64,000 nt of DNA, from the NCBI GenBank assembly GCA_963942565.1, contig OZ012685.1, positions 46,490,097 through 46,554,096 on the forward strand, read 5' to 3'. Every line of letters begins with the position of its first letter. Position 1 is the stretch's first letter. The notes under the pieces were generated by a model that did no database searches, was not told the origin of the DNA, and worked only from the letters and a program-made list of their open reading frames with translations. A program made the translations under genes and the position numbers. Shown in pieces: positions 1-11,719 of the stretch. This stretch comes from Maea johnstoni. Its lineage: Eukaryota; Annelida; Polychaeta; Spionida; Magelonidae.

Positions 1-704
1 CCCAGAGTCAGTTGTGAGTAAACTGAAAGATTACAAAGTGGAGAGTATGGTGACAGTAGATGTATCTTCTGAGTCTGAGGGAGAGCAGGAACCTGAAAAA
101 GCCTTCTCTGGAAAAGTCACCGAACCATATGAGCCTAATCAGAGCGTTGGTGTCCCAGAAACCCAGCCACAGATCATGGATGGTGAAGACCTTATTGCGG
201 TATGTGAGCCTCCTAAGGTAGAAGATATCCAACCTACCTCACCATGGGAGCAGCGACCAGCAGAGGATGCCAAATCACCTACAGAACCCCGACCTTCGGA
301 AGAGTTTGTGGCAGTCTGTGAGCCTCAAAAGTTTGAGGAATACCAACCATCCTCACCAGTTGAGGATGGCCGTTTCGGCAGAGTTGAGCCTCAACCAACA
401 GAAGAGCAAGACAGGTTTGGTGCCGTTGAGCCTCAACCGTCAGAGTACGACCGTTTCGGTGTTGGTGAGCTTCAACCAGTGGAGGATGATGACAGGTTTG
501 GCGATTTGGTTGAACCAGAAAAACTGAGAGATGACCTATCGCCAGTTGAGCCTGAACCAAGAGGATTCGATGATGCAATTTCTCCAGCTGTTGACAGATT
601 TGCGGCGGCTGCAGAGGAGCCTCAGATATCTGAACCTATGGATCAGGATCGTCCCAGCGCTGAGGTCACAGAGCCTCGCGCTGCACTTTCTGACGAAGAC
701 GAAG
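1..704 (+). CDS. Partial internal exon 1 of a giant ankyrin-tail/titin-like gene
   Basis: The frame is open from the first bases (codons beginning at base 2) to base 704, where GAAG is followed by the donor gtacca, leaving one base of a split codon (phase 1). Read-through would end at a TGA at 728-730, so splicing is preferred. The roughly 235 residues are acidic, Pro-rich and without a globular fold. Two related segments of about 40 residues contain AVCEPPK and AVCEPQK followed by QPTSP and QPSSP. After them come four RFG units (GRFG, DRFG, DRFG, DRFG) spaced about 15 residues apart, alternating with VEPQP-type linkers, then a weaker DRFA. It ends ALSDEDE, an acidic tail with a possible casein kinase 2 site that recurs in exon 2. 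The start of the exon and of the protein lies left of the window. I do not recognise a named domain; an unstructured tail or linker is inferred. Confidence 0.82.
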
Positions 705-1125
705 GTACCAGCATAGCCCTCCTCTTCTGAGCATGAGTACTCTATTGGTATTGGCATGAGCAGAATCACACACAAAATATGGAAATCAATTCAATTGGGC
801 AAAATTGCCATCTCTAATTGCTAGCCAATCTTTCACTTCCATCTATTAATCACTAGAGAGTTACTTCTTTATATTAATTGCCTTCTTGCATTTTTTTCTT
901 CTGTCTAGGTCAAGTTGTCTTTTTTGTGATTGGACATGATATAATTCATACCTTTTTGAATTTGTTGATTTCTAGGTTGCATGCCCTCCCCTCCCCGTTA
1001 TCCCCTAACAGGTTTCTCCTAGCTTGTAATGGCATATATGCGCCGCACAGTACAGCAGCCAGGCGGCTTCTCATGCAACCTTGATAGTGGCTTAGTTTGA
1101 TTGATACATTGGGACAAAAGTATTC

Positions 1126-1338
1126 TTAACCCTTCCACTGCCGAGGCTACTTTCGTCCTAAGCTTAACGACGCAAATATTTTTGAAAATCATCTGAACCC
1201 TGTCATGTTGGTATTCATTGGAAAGCTCTCGTTGAGTACTCTCAAATGAGTACCCATTTGCCAGGGTTTCGGTCATTTTTCAGGTTTTTTGCATCATTTT
1301 CTATTGGTGAAATTAGTTACCAGTAGCATAAGGGTTAA
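1126..1338 (-). mobile_element. piggyBac-like MITE, copy 1 (reverse orientation)
   Basis: A 213-base element bounded by TTAA on both sides. Its ends are imperfect inverted repeats, TTAACCCTTCCACTGC on the left and the complement of TTAACCCTTATGCTAC on the right. It is the same element as those at 4926, 5770 and 9110, but in the opposite orientation. TTAA target duplication with ends starting CCCTT is typical of the piggyBac superfamily. There is no transposase, so it is a non-autonomous copy. Confidence 0.7.
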
Positions 1339-1439
1339 TTATTTGATGGTACAAGAATATTCTTGATAAGTTGTCAGTCCCTGACAAAATGCTCGGAAAT
1401 CAGCCACATTTACATCAAAATAAGGAAAAAAATGGTTTC

Positions 1440-1735
1440 CTATGATGCATTTGAATAAATTGCATCTTTTGATGGACCTGGATAATAAGTATCCCTTGAT
1501 GCATCAGGATATATTCCAAAGGAAACCACATGTTGGATAAAAAGTAAGAGTTTTTTTAGCCACAGATAAATCTGGTTAAAATAGCATCCCTGTTGCTCAC
1601 TAGGTATTCGGCTATGCATATGCATATGATGAATTAAAATAGATTGTATCAAAAGATGTAAATGTACCTTGATGAATTGTATCCCATGATGCACCTGGAT
1701 ACATTTGTATCCCACAATGCATCTGTATCAATCAA
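1440..1735. repeat. Degenerate gatgca/tatccc short repeats
   Basis: Several imperfect copies of a motif like tgatgcaNcNggata and tatcccatgatgca occur on both strands within 300 bases (near 1443, 1495, 1685 and 1715). No coding potential; probably a decayed minisatellite or the edge of an old transposon. Confidence 0.35.
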
Positions 1736-3591
1736 ATCATGATCAGTCAAGGCTATTCAGATAGTTGGGAGTGGCTGGACTATGCTAAAAGCTATGACAA
1801 ATCTCATTGTGCAGTAACCCCTGTCTATGTGTGTTTGTGATATAATATTAGGTATGCTTGGCACTGAGGTAAAATACCTAAGCTACATCAAACCTGTCAA
1901 ATCCTTTTTTGCCCTATTCTTTACAGTTAAAATAAGCTAGATTGGTTCAATCTGGACATTGGCAAATGATTTATTCATTTTAGTAAGCCAGATTGGTTCA
2001 ATTTGGCCAAAGATGGAAAAAAGTTCACAAAAACAGAGATTGTTTTGTTTGAAATAAGCAAATTATGCTAGATATTAGATATTTTATCCTTGGTGTAAAT
2101 GCAGCATAGAGAGCAGACATTAGTGACCACTGTTTACATTTTTTTCTAGACAAAATCTAGTGCAACTTGTACTTTAGTGGATGATGGTTTGGGTTAAAGA
2201 ATAAGAGCACTTCTTTGTGATGATAATAGAACTCTTTTCTAGCTTTCGAATGAAGAAGTTCAGTCACTTCTTAAAATATTCTCTCATCATTGATTGTGGC
2301 CTATAGGAAATTAGAATCAGCTGAATATGATTCTCTTAAATGATTCTTAATTGATTCATTCATTTGATTATGTCAATGACTATATATTTCATAGTTTGAC
2401 AATGCTATTTTGAAGACACCAAATATATGCTTTCATTTGCTTTACAGGGACTGGGAAGAGATAACATTGCTTATTACTAAAAACCTCCTTATTAAGAAAA
2501 CATAACCTACTAAATTTACTTCAAGAAGCAGTATGCTTAGCTCACAAAGGCACTGGGGTGCAGCTTTTCTTATACATAAGTTCAAATTACGTTTTTGGGT
2601 TCACAAAAAGCTTTTGTGTTACACTTGCTATTATTAATATCTAGAAATCCATAACATGCTTTTTTTGGGAATTGACATTTTACGTTTTGTGTGCACCTGC
2701 TCAGTACGGTAGGCACTTATAAGTTTTCAATTTTTATAATTTTGATTTTAGAGTACAATTTTCATTTTTGTTTACTTAATTAATCCAGTTAACTTTCTGC
2801 ACATTTTATAGTAACATATGCTGTTTGAGTTTGTTTTCACAATATCCTTGTTTTTACTAGCCTAGGGATATATAGGACACAGTCATAGTAAGAATGTTTT
2901 CAGGCCCCCTAACCTGAATGAATTTTGATTTTGTATTTTGTTGCTGTTTCATGGCCTGGTTTAAGGTTAGAAATTGTAATTGCAGATTTATTCTAAATTT
3001 CTATGAAACGCCTTTCTTATTTTCTAAGAAAAATCAGTATTGAAAAAATTACATCAGAAATGGCTGATTACAAAAAGAAGACAAGTAATTTGAGATGGAG
3101 TGTACGAAAATGATACGACTTTTACCAGGTCTTGTAGCAGATGCTAGATTTTTAAACATCAATCATTTTTAGTACATTGCATGTGTGTATCCATTTTCAC
3201 CTTAAGTAATTGATTTTTAAAACAATAAAGTATCAACTCTTCTGGACCCTTGTGAAATCTATCTTTAAACGTGTATAAATCTCTATCGAATATGAAATGT
3301 TTTTGATTTGAAAGAGGTTTGCAAGATATGATAGATACATCCTTATAATAATCAAACTTTTATTACTAAATTTATGTGGTATAAGTATCATATAGATTCT
3401 TTAAAAATCTTAGAAATTATTAACCTTTATCCAAACTGCTGAGGCTATCCCGTATTCATCATCTTTCTCATTATTTGACATTTCTTTAAAGTCCTATTTT
3501 TCTAGGTCTAAGAAAATAGGTACTTCACATGTAATAATAAACAGTTCTAGTATACATAACCCTTTTTGATACCTCAACCGCCCTGATTGCG

Positions 3592-3612
3592 CCCACCCCC
3601 ACCCCCACCCCC
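3592..3612 (-). other. G-quadruplex-prone tract (minus strand)
   Basis: The plus strand has four runs of three to five C separated by single A residues. The minus strand therefore carries four G runs with one-base loops, a canonical quadruplex pattern. It lies about 190 bases upstream of exon 2. A role in splicing or transcription is only inferred. Confidence 0.5.
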
Positions 3613-3801
3613 AGTGTCAGTTGTGGACTTGTGCCCAGCCTCCAACCCATCCTGTACAGTGTGCAGTATATATATAGAGTTATTATGTGTTGATAGCCAG
3701 ATTAGCTAGCTAGCTAGGTGTTCTGACGTGTTGTTGCGCCTGCTATTGACCCTGTACTGACCAACAACTGACCGGCATGCCCGTGTGTTATCCCCTTCCA
3801 G

Positions 3802-3885
3802 AGCCCAGTCTGCGCTCAGCTCCAAAGACCAAAACGCCACCGCCTAGTCCTTCCGACGAGGACGAGGACGCACACACAAACAAAG
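3802..3885 (+). CDS. Internal mini-exon 2 (28 codons, phase 1-1)
   Basis: Acceptor tatccccttccag and donor AAAG|gtattt enclose 84 bases. With the G carried over from the previous exon the peptide begins E-PSLRSAPKTK, continues through PPPSPSDEDED and ends HTNK. It starts basic and proline-rich, with TPPPSP as a proline-directed phosphorylation type site, and ends in an acidic SDEDED run resembling the end of exon 1. The length is divisible by three and both junctions are phase 1, so it can be included or skipped as a cassette. An open ATG frame from 3777 to 3965 covers it but includes intron. No known domain. Confidence 0.75.
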
Positions 3886-4659
3886 GTATTTGTCTCAGTT
3901 ATTTGTTCAACGTGTCTGTCTCATTGTTATTATCATTACCAAGATTTTCGTTATTGTTAAAATAACACCTTTTATTTCTTTTTACAGGTATTGGTCACTA
4001 CATGAATACTGTGTAGTTCTGGCCCAGAATATCCCATACCATTTTCATTGCACCATATTGCTGTTTAATTGTATATGTGAACTGTTCATGTACTGGTTGA
4101 GGTCACAGACATTATATAATATTTAGATGTAAGTTCAAAAAGTCTTCTTTTGGTTATGTAGCAATACATATTGTTAATAATGCATTTAACCTCTGTCAGT
4201 TTCCAATGCCAGTCTTCGAAAAAGCATACTTTCTATTGAAAACCTGGTTAGAATCTTGTGTGGAGGGAATGTTCTCCTTTGTAAAAAGGAGTCATTTGAA
4301 AAGTTTTTGTCAAAGAACTATTTGGACAGACACCAGCAAAAGATGGCATACGGTTATCTGCAGAGGTACTTCTAAAAAACCCTTTTCTTGTCCTAAGTAG
4401 ACTATTTTTGGCTCATATATGAGTGAACAATGGCTGTGACTGTCAACCTCTGTCTGCTTGCTGGTATTGTTCCGTAGAATGTCCTTGTTTCCGATTTGAT
4501 GAGGGATGCATTTTTTTGTATGAAATCTTGTTGCAAGGGCCACCACACACATACACTGAGCATATTATAGCTAGCCTATCAATACCTAGTCCATGTCTTG
4601 TAGAAGTCGAAGAGGTCTCACCCGTAGTTTCTTGTCTTATTTCTTTCCCACTTTCCAAG
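3886..4659 (+). other. Intron 2 (0.8 kb)
   Basis: AT-rich spacer between exons 2 and 3, with a strong acceptor-like site at 3987 (see the next entry) and an open segment at 4200-4375 of uncertain meaning. Otherwise no structure seen. Confidence 0.6.
3988..4016 (+). CDS. Candidate alternative terminal exon (coding part)
   Basis: The sequence ccttttatttctttttacag is as good an acceptor as any used by the confirmed exons. Joined in phase 1 to exon 2 it would add GIGHYMNTV and then stop at TAG (4014-4016). This could give a short isoform ending after the first acidic exons. Against it, no clear polyadenylation signal follows within a few hundred bases, and a nine-codon tail is easily produced by chance. 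The site could also be a decoy acceptor. Confidence 0.3.
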
Positions 4660-4794
4660 AGAGTGTGTTCAGAAACAGCCTAGTGGGAGAGGTGTTTAAG
4701 TTTGCGGATGAGTTGCGCACGCCGGAGGGCACCCTGGCCCGGGGCGTGTCCCCCCCTGCTCCGCCCCCCGCCGTGACCATAAGAGTAGAAACAG
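4660..4794 (+). CDS. Internal exon 3 (45 codons, phase 1-1)
   Basis: Acceptor ttctttcccactttccaag and donor ACAG|gtgtgg bound 135 bases. The peptide begins E-SVFRNSLVGEVFKFADEL, then RTPEGTLARGVSPP, a run of Ala/Pro, and TIRVET. The first half, VFRNSLVGEVFKFADEL, looks like an amphipathic helix and is the least disordered piece of the 5' exons; the second half is a Pro-rich linker with VSPP. The exon is markedly GC-richer than its surroundings, as expected for coding sequence here. Both junctions are phase 1. A protein-binding helix followed by a linker is inferred; I do not recognise the family. Confidence 0.8.
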
Positions 4795-4925
4795 GTGTGG
4801 TATCCAGCAGCAACAAACAACAACAACGCATGCTTTGAATCGTGATGTTACGCTTAGACAATAGACATCAGTTCACTAATATCATCCAATTTTTAATTGC
4901 TATTTCAAAATAGCAGTGAGCATTT

Positions 4926-5139
4926 TTAACCCTTATTCTGCTGGTGGCTAATTTGGCAGATACAAAATGATGCAAAAAACCTGAAAAATGACTGAAACCC
5001 TAGCATATGGGTACTCATCTGAGAGTACTCAGCGAGACCTATCCAATGAATACCAACACAACAGGGTTTAGATGGTTTTTAAAAAAATCTTTGAATCCTT
5101 GTGTTTGGAAGAAAGTAGCCTCAGCATTGGAAGGGTTAA
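4926..5139 (+). mobile_element. piggyBac-like MITE, copy 2
   Basis: A 214-base element running from TTAACCCTTATTCTGCTGG to GCATTGGAAGGGTTAA, with TTAA at both ends. It shares its whole length with the copies at 5770 and 9110 and, inverted, at 1126, including the internal segment gggtactcatctgagagtac. Non-autonomous. Confidence 0.75.
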
Positions 5140-5769
5140 CATGTTGTTTTAGGAGTCCTGTTAGCTTCCTTTCTCTTATCAAGGGATGTATTAGAGAAGC
5201 CTTTTTCAGAATTTTGAACTTATCGATAATCCATCTTACCTTGAGATCAATACTTGTCCAGGATTTTAAGCCTTAAATATTTCCTTTTCTCTTCAAACAA
5301 CTGAACCCACCTGTTGTAAATTTCATATTCGAGTTGAACATTCTATAGTAAGGAATATGACTCTGCCCCCACTATTTTTCCTTTGAATACCCCTAAGTTA
5401 GTGTGTGTGTGTTTTCTTAAATTCGCGTATGTCTTTTCTAGAAGTGAATTGGACCCCGCTGTGGAGAATAGTTTAGGGTTAACCAGTAGCAGATGTGGCC
5501 TCTTTTGGGATTTTTTTAACGGGTGCTTTATGATGATTTTCTTGTTTGAATTATCACGTCAATGAGATGTCTTAGTATTTAGTTTTTTATATAGATTTGA
5601 GTAGAGGTGTGATGAATGGAATAGAATTTTGCTGGTATAATTACTAACTGAACCATGGCGCTGCATCTTACTGACACACTAACAAATTGCCATGAACCAA
5701 TTTCACACAACAAACTCTACATGGTAGTCCCTGCCTGGTGCTTTCCCTAGTATCTCAGCCATGCTCATC

Positions 5770-5983
5770 TTAACCCTTTATGCTGCTGCTGGCTAATTTG
5801 GCCAATACAAAATGATGCAAAAAACCTGAAAAAATACTGAAACCATGGCAAATGGGTACTCATCTGAAAGCACTCGACGAGAGCTATTGAATGAATACCA
5901 ACATGACAGGGTTTTGATGGTTTTCACAAATTTTTGCGTTTTTGTGATTTGGATGAAAGCAGTCTCAGCATTGGAAGGGTTAA
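5770..5983 (+). mobile_element. piggyBac-like MITE, copy 3
   Basis: A 214-base copy of the same TTAA-bounded element, from TTAACCCTTTATGCTGC to GCATTGGAAGGGTTAA. It lies about 630 bases after copy 2 in the same intron and orientation. Scattered substitutions separate it from copy 2, so the two are not a very recent duplication. Confidence 0.75.
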
Positions 5984-7036
5984 AGCTTGATAGCAACATC
6001 ACAATGAGAGTATAATTATAAAGTTACTTACGGTATATTTTAGGAGCATGTACTCTTTCATGCAAAAAGAAAACTGGTAATCAAAAATGTGATTCAAATC
6101 TAAATTTCATCAAAATCAGAATGCGTAATGCAAATGACACATTTTTAAAACACATACAAATTAAATAAATGAAATCGATCACAGTTGTGCTACCATTTCA
6201 TTTACTTAAAATACAGTGATTGAATTTTTTTGTTGATTTTTTTCGGATTTATTTTAAGAATTTTAGCATGTGCATATCTACCCCAGATGGACCGCGCATA
6301 TTTTGGCCATAGTATGTCAGGTTGTAAGAGGTGTGTTTGCAGTATTTAGCAAAGTGGTGTATATAGCCGGATTTGAACATTGGTCAGTCAGGCTAGATAG
6401 TCCTTATCTCTGAGCCTGAAGCACACCGTTTTATACTTGTGAATCCTGCAGTAAAGGTTCATATATAAACCCTGCTGCCCTTTTAGCCATGATCCCTGTT
6501 GTAATTTACCCTTCAAAGCCTTCTCCTTGGAAGTAAATTCCCTCTGCATTCTCAATGTAAAGATGTATGCAGGTGAAGTGAGTGCCAAAAAAAAATTCCA
6601 TTATCACTCAAGAAAGAACCCTAATCATTTTTTTTCTTATTTTCTTATTGAGAAGTTATTGAACACATAAAAATAGGAGTGAAGTTTTCAGGAATGATTT
6701 GACACCAGCCATTTAAAACATATTGACCAATAACATGTAATCTTTACAAAAAACACAAAGACCTGTGAATGGCTGTCATAGGTGAATTTTTGTATGCAGA
6801 CTATGTATATCATGATCAATGGGACTATTATTTTCTAAATTTCGTTCATTTTTTCTCTGAACAATAATGGAGTTTTAAGCATCTATGGTGTACGTAGGTT
6901 AAGTGTCAGTTGTTGTGCGGCGACGCAGGTGTGCGTAGTGTACATAGTTGTGGTGGTAGTATACGACCTGTTAACGTCCACTGATGTGTGAATTCCAATT
7001 TCTCCCCAATGCGTGCTGCTGCGCTCGCACGATCAG

Positions 7037-7162
7037 CGGTCAGTTCGACCCCTGTGACTGAGTATGACGAGCAGACGGAGGTGGAGGAAGTGTGGGACGG
7101 CGCTAAGTGGATAACCGTCAGAAAACAGACCACTGTCTATGAAACCACTAGATCGGGCCAAG
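7037..7162 (+). CDS. Internal exon 4 (42 codons, phase 1-1), single DG-hairpin unit
   Basis: Acceptor after gcacgatcag (7036) and donor CAAG|gtagag (7163) give 126 bases. The peptide runs [18 protein letters not shown], then [20 protein letters not shown], then RSGQ. The pattern acidic strand, x-DG-turn, basic strand, TT-V strand is the plan of the repeats in the 8.1-kb exon (LPDG, RKK, TTV). This exon therefore looks like one divergent hairpin unit standing alone. Upstream CAG sites near 7043 would give the wrong phase, so 7037 is chosen. An antiparallel beta-hairpin is inferred from the alternating pattern. Confidence 0.8.
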
Positions 7163-7244
7163 GTAGAGGTCTGCTTCAGCATGTTCGGTGTAGTACTACT
7201 CCTCCTCCTCCTTACTCTGCTGCACAGTATTCCTCCTACTCTCA

Positions 7245-7456
<212 letters not shown>

Positions 7457-7792
7457 TGTTATTTTGTCTCTCTCTCTCTCTGTGGTTCTCTTGTTCTCAC
7501 TCGTGTCACTCCCACCTGTTGTTCTTGCCTCGAGTATTTGTCAGGATCGGGGGAAGTGGTCTCATTCTTCTACTGCCAAGTCATCCTCATCTCCTTAACT
7601 GTCACAGCATAGCCAAAGCATTGGAAGCCAGTTTTATTAACCTTATCAAGTTTGTAACCCTCAAAAATGTTCTGACCATTTTCAGAGGCTTCTTTTAGGG
7701 GAGGTTTTCGGGATTGAATGGTTTAATGATCAAAATCAAATTAACATAATAATTTCAAAAAACAAAACATATTGTGTTTTGAGAAATAATAG

Positions 7793-7795
<3 letters not shown>

Positions 7796-7887
<92 letters not shown>
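7796..7887. repeat. (TA)n microsatellite, about 92 bp
   Basis: Uninterrupted alternating TA between gacaa and gtaaatga, in intron 4. Confidence 0.97.
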
Positions 7888-7890
<3 letters not shown>

Positions 7891-9109
7891 AATGATAAGG
7901 AGCTGAGATTTGGCAGCAAGGTGACCATGCTATTTTAGCAAAGTGAGCTATAGACCGAACAATTAACACTAACATGCCTCACTGTGCACAATGATGATAA
8001 GTCTAACCCCTAGTTGGCAAGGAGAGTGAACAGTGTATGTAAGCCTGTGCATGCATGCCTGTATGCATCATTTTTTTGTTCTTATTGTGAAAGAACCTTC
8101 CTCTTCAGTCTCCATCTCTTCTCCCTGCTCCTTATCATCTCATAAATTCATCATTCCCTACTGCCCCGTTGGTACTGCTTATGGAGTCAAACAGAATGAG
8201 CCCCCCCTTCCCCCCCACCTGCCTGGCCTTCCTGCCCAGCAGCAGCAGCAGTGCCCCCTATTGCCAGCCAACAACACTATGTCCACTCACTCCTCTCAGA
8301 ATATCAGCATCCGATGCATATGAAGGAATCAAACAGCAAGCGATTGCCCACTGCCTCTACAACAAGGAATGACTTTGCCCCTACTACTATGCCAATTGCT
8401 GCCAATATTAACCCCAACCCCCACTTGACTTGTAAGGCTGAAATCATATGCTTCCCCCAGCCCTTTGGTTTTTTAAGACTCCACAGTCAGCACTGAAAAT
8501 AAGGCTTTTGTATTTTTATAACAATAAGTGATCACAATCAATTTTCAAACAACTTGTTTTCATGTATGCAGCGACTTTTAAGAAATCATGTTGGCATTGC
8601 CCAGCATTGAGGATTATTCCTTATATATTTTTTTTACCAAAGGGGGTCTCCTATCCAACTGCCTCCTTTGTTTGATTACAGTTATCTTCTCTACTGGACC
8701 ATTGGGAAAGCACAACTTTCAAATCAACTGTTAACTGTTTATCCTTATGAAGCCCACTGGTGGAGGTTTTTTTTTTTGAAAAGGAGAATGGTTAAATGGT
8801 ATACTGTTTTAATTTTTTTTTTCGACTATTTAAGGACCAACATGGAATTTTATGAGTTTGAACCTCCATTGTTCACCAGTTCTTAAGAGATAAATCAAGT
8901 TGCAATAAAATTGTTGCTAGTTTAAAAAAATTTAAAAAAAATGTCCTAACTGGCAAGGATGGGTCTAAATTTGTTTTTCAAAATCTAAACAAACTTCTTG
9001 GCAAGAGATGATTAACTAGTACTACTTTTTTTACCGTTTTCTTACTGTTTTTATTTAATAAGTTTTTCCACTATATTATTTCTATAGTATTTTCAATATT
9101 TTATCATAC

Positions 9110-9322
9110 TTAACCCTTATGCTGCTGGTGGCTAATTTTCCCAATACAAAAAAAATGCAAAAACCTGAAAAATAATTGGAACCCTGGCAAATGGGTACTC
9201 ATCCGAGAGTACTCAGTGAGAACTTTCCAATGAATACCAACATGACAGGGTTTAGATAGTTTTCAAATGTTTTTGCATCCTTCTGCTTAGGACGAATGTA
9301 GCCTCAGCATTGGAAGGGTTAA
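9110..9322 (+). mobile_element. piggyBac-like MITE, copy 4
   Basis: A 213-base copy of the TTAA-bounded element in the same orientation as copies 2 and 3, with ends TTAACCCTTATGCTGCTGG and GCATTGGAAGGGTTAA. A short A run (near 9149) disrupts the sequence that reads acaaaatgatgcaaaaaa in other copies. Confidence 0.75.
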
Positions 9323-9879
9323 GGCAATGTTTTGTTATTTTGTTTTAACACAAGTGTGACTTTCAGTGTAATATTTTGAAGATGTTTTTGTGTAGGTGCT
9401 TTTATGAATTTTTGTCTGTCACTGTTTAGCTCTTTCCTTATGGTAAAACTGGTGCAATATTTATACTTTAATTTGGATATTTTGCATACTTCTTCAATGA
9501 CATTATTTTCTCATGTAATTTTTTGTACCAATAAAAATTTCATCCCTGAGAATTATTTCAATAATTTCAATATCATATAATATTTAATTATTACAGTCCT
9601 ATCTTAAGTTGCATGGCAGTAACACTCAAATACTCCCTTGTACCTAATTGACTTTTAATTTCCCTTTAACTAGATACGGCTAAATTGAAACTTTAACCTG
9701 CAATTAGGTATGATAACATCACAACCTCCCTGTCTGAACAATACACCTCTACTAATTGATATAAACAGAATGAGGAAGTGGGCAGGTGCTGTATGTATGT
9801 CTAACAAGGGTGCGTGATTAAGACATTACCACACTCAATAATAACTGACTCACTTTGCCTCTATTTTATTGTAACACAG

Positions 9880-9984
9880 AAGCGCCCACTAGCCCGAGTG
9901 CCGACACCCTTGCTGCCAAGCTGGCTGAGTCCGAGACGTGGGTATCACAAGAGGAGCTCCTAGCATCCGCCCCTCCAGGCCAAG
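9880..9984 (+). CDS. Internal mini-exon 5 (35 codons, phase 1-1)
   Basis: Acceptor ctattttattgtaacacag and donor CAAG|gtaggt bound 105 bases. The peptide begins E-APTSPSADTLAAKLAESE, continues TWVSQEELLASAPP and ends GQ. The middle part, DTLAAKLAESETWVSQEELLA, has helix-forming composition and a regular Leu spacing; the ends are Pro/Ser linkers with a TSP site. It ends in GQ before the split codon, as exon 4 does (SGQ). Phase 1 on both sides, so it is a potential cassette. No family assignment. Confidence 0.8.
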
Positions 9985-10240
9985 GTAGGTCAATCTCATC
10001 CTCCTCCTTATCTTTGTCAAAGTCTTCACTGTACAGCTAGACATTGCTTTGTACTGGCCTTGGATCCACCCTATAGCAGTTGCAACCACAATAGTAGTAC
10101 CATAAGTTCACTAGCCGCTGACCGATATGTCACTAAAATGCTGTATAGGTAAGCTAAGCTGTAACTGCACATACCTTCTAGAAGGCTTCTGGAGATATTG
10201 TATTGGAAATATCAGCCCTTCATTCTCTCAAACGCCTACT

Positions 10241-10384
<144 letters not shown>

Positions 10385-11719
10385 GAAATCTTGTTATGGA
10401 TACATAGGATTTTGTAGGTGAGACCTTTTAGCTGAGGTATTTTAAGCCTTCCACCACTGACGTGCCACAAGGCTACTGAAGATATTTGTAAAGGAAATTC
10501 AAGCTCACCATTCTCTTACCTGCCAACTCATTGACATATAAAGAAGATACTAGCTATGGATACAGGGCTTGGGTTTATGACATTTAACAGTTATATACCT
10601 ATAAAAAAATTCAACTCATTAGTTTTGGTTATGATTAACGTTTCAAATATTTTTGCAAAATATGCTGTTATTTGTAATACATAGATATTAGGGCTTTTCT
10701 AGGGTGCTACATGTATGAATGTGTAGATATGCAGCTCCATCTCACCTTGGGTAATTCAAGATATGGACACAGGCGTAAATAGGAAATGATTTTCACTCTA
10801 GAAGTGTACAAAATCATACTTGTATGTGAGGAGGCACTGGTGCTAAGCTCATGGAGGAAATCCAAGCCACTGGGAAAGTCAAAGCAGTCAATAATCTATC
10901 ACTCTTATAGAACACGTGGGCAGAGGTGTTTTTAGTTCTTAAGCAGGCATTAATGAAGAAATCGCTAGATTGAGATGAAGGCTAGTTCTGGTTTTAATGT
11001 AGCAAACCTGTAGTAAAACTCCTTAATATGAAATGCTTAACCAAGTAATAGGCATCAGTTTAGCATTTCCTTGAGGGATGTTTTTGAACTGAAAAGTACT
11101 CCCCTTTTTTTGAAAAAAACAAACACCTTCCCATACTCTGAAAAAGGAACCCCTCCCCTTACAAAGCAATTAGCAGAATTTCTTGGCCTGCTGGGGATGA
11201 AAGGATTCAAGGCCAGTATATTATGCAGTACAAGAAATCACCATATTGCACAGTTTTGAACTTCTTTAACAATAATTTACCTTTTTGTAGTCCAACAATT
11301 ATACCTATTCAAGTTTCATCTTTTCTTTGTTTCTAGATAAGTTCAAGTGTTCCATGTTAAAATGACCCACACGGGCAGAAATAGTTTATCTTATTTTAAA
11401 GGTTTATATTTAAAAGATGAATGCATGCGATAGTATACATGAGTGTTTTCTGGCTTCTCTCTTCATTCATTTTAACCCCTTTTTTCAACCTTCATTCTTT
11501 GAATTTCTCAGATGTTGACCTTCTGCACTCTACATGTTAAACTATATCACTGTTACTGATCGAGCCAACACCACTGATTACCTAACAACAATAGCACCCA
11601 ACATGTCCTCTTCTTTCCTCAATGTCTCTGCTATCAAGTCTCAACCAAAAACCATGAGGGGACTTTTGTGCAGAGCTCAAAATTACCCTTGTTCCTGCGT
11701 GGAGCTCCCTGATTCACTA

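Larger units (their letters stand above)
705..3801 (+). other. Intron 1 (3.1 kb)
   Basis: AT-rich non-coding sequence between donor gtacca and acceptor ttccccttccag. It holds one TTAA-flanked MITE (1126-1338), a stretch of degenerate gatgca/tatccc repeats (about 1440-1735), a C-rich tract (3592-3612) and a short gctagctagcta palindrome near 3705. I see no further convincing exon. A pyrimidine-rich acceptor at 2447 runs into a stop after five codons. Confidence 0.7.
4795..7036 (+). other. Intron 3 (2.2 kb)
   Basis: AT-rich spacer between exons 3 and 4 containing two copies of the TTAA-flanked MITE (4926-5139 and 5770-5983). No exon with matching phase and acceptable splice sites was found in the rest. 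Confidence 0.7.

Noticed and set aside
878-1084. 68-codon open frame after a good pyrimidine tract
   Set aside because: Hydrophobic, AT-driven composition unlike the other exons, no donor, and it overlaps nothing conserved. A chance frame is more likely.
2448-2464. Acceptor gctttacag in intron 1 as an exon
   Set aside because: In phase 1 it stops after five codons and has no donor; too weak to call.
8033-8496. Pro/Gln-rich open frames with a CAG run
   Set aside because: Low-complexity intron sequence; no acceptor and donor in phase 1, and phase-1 reading from the CAG near 8190 meets TGA at once.
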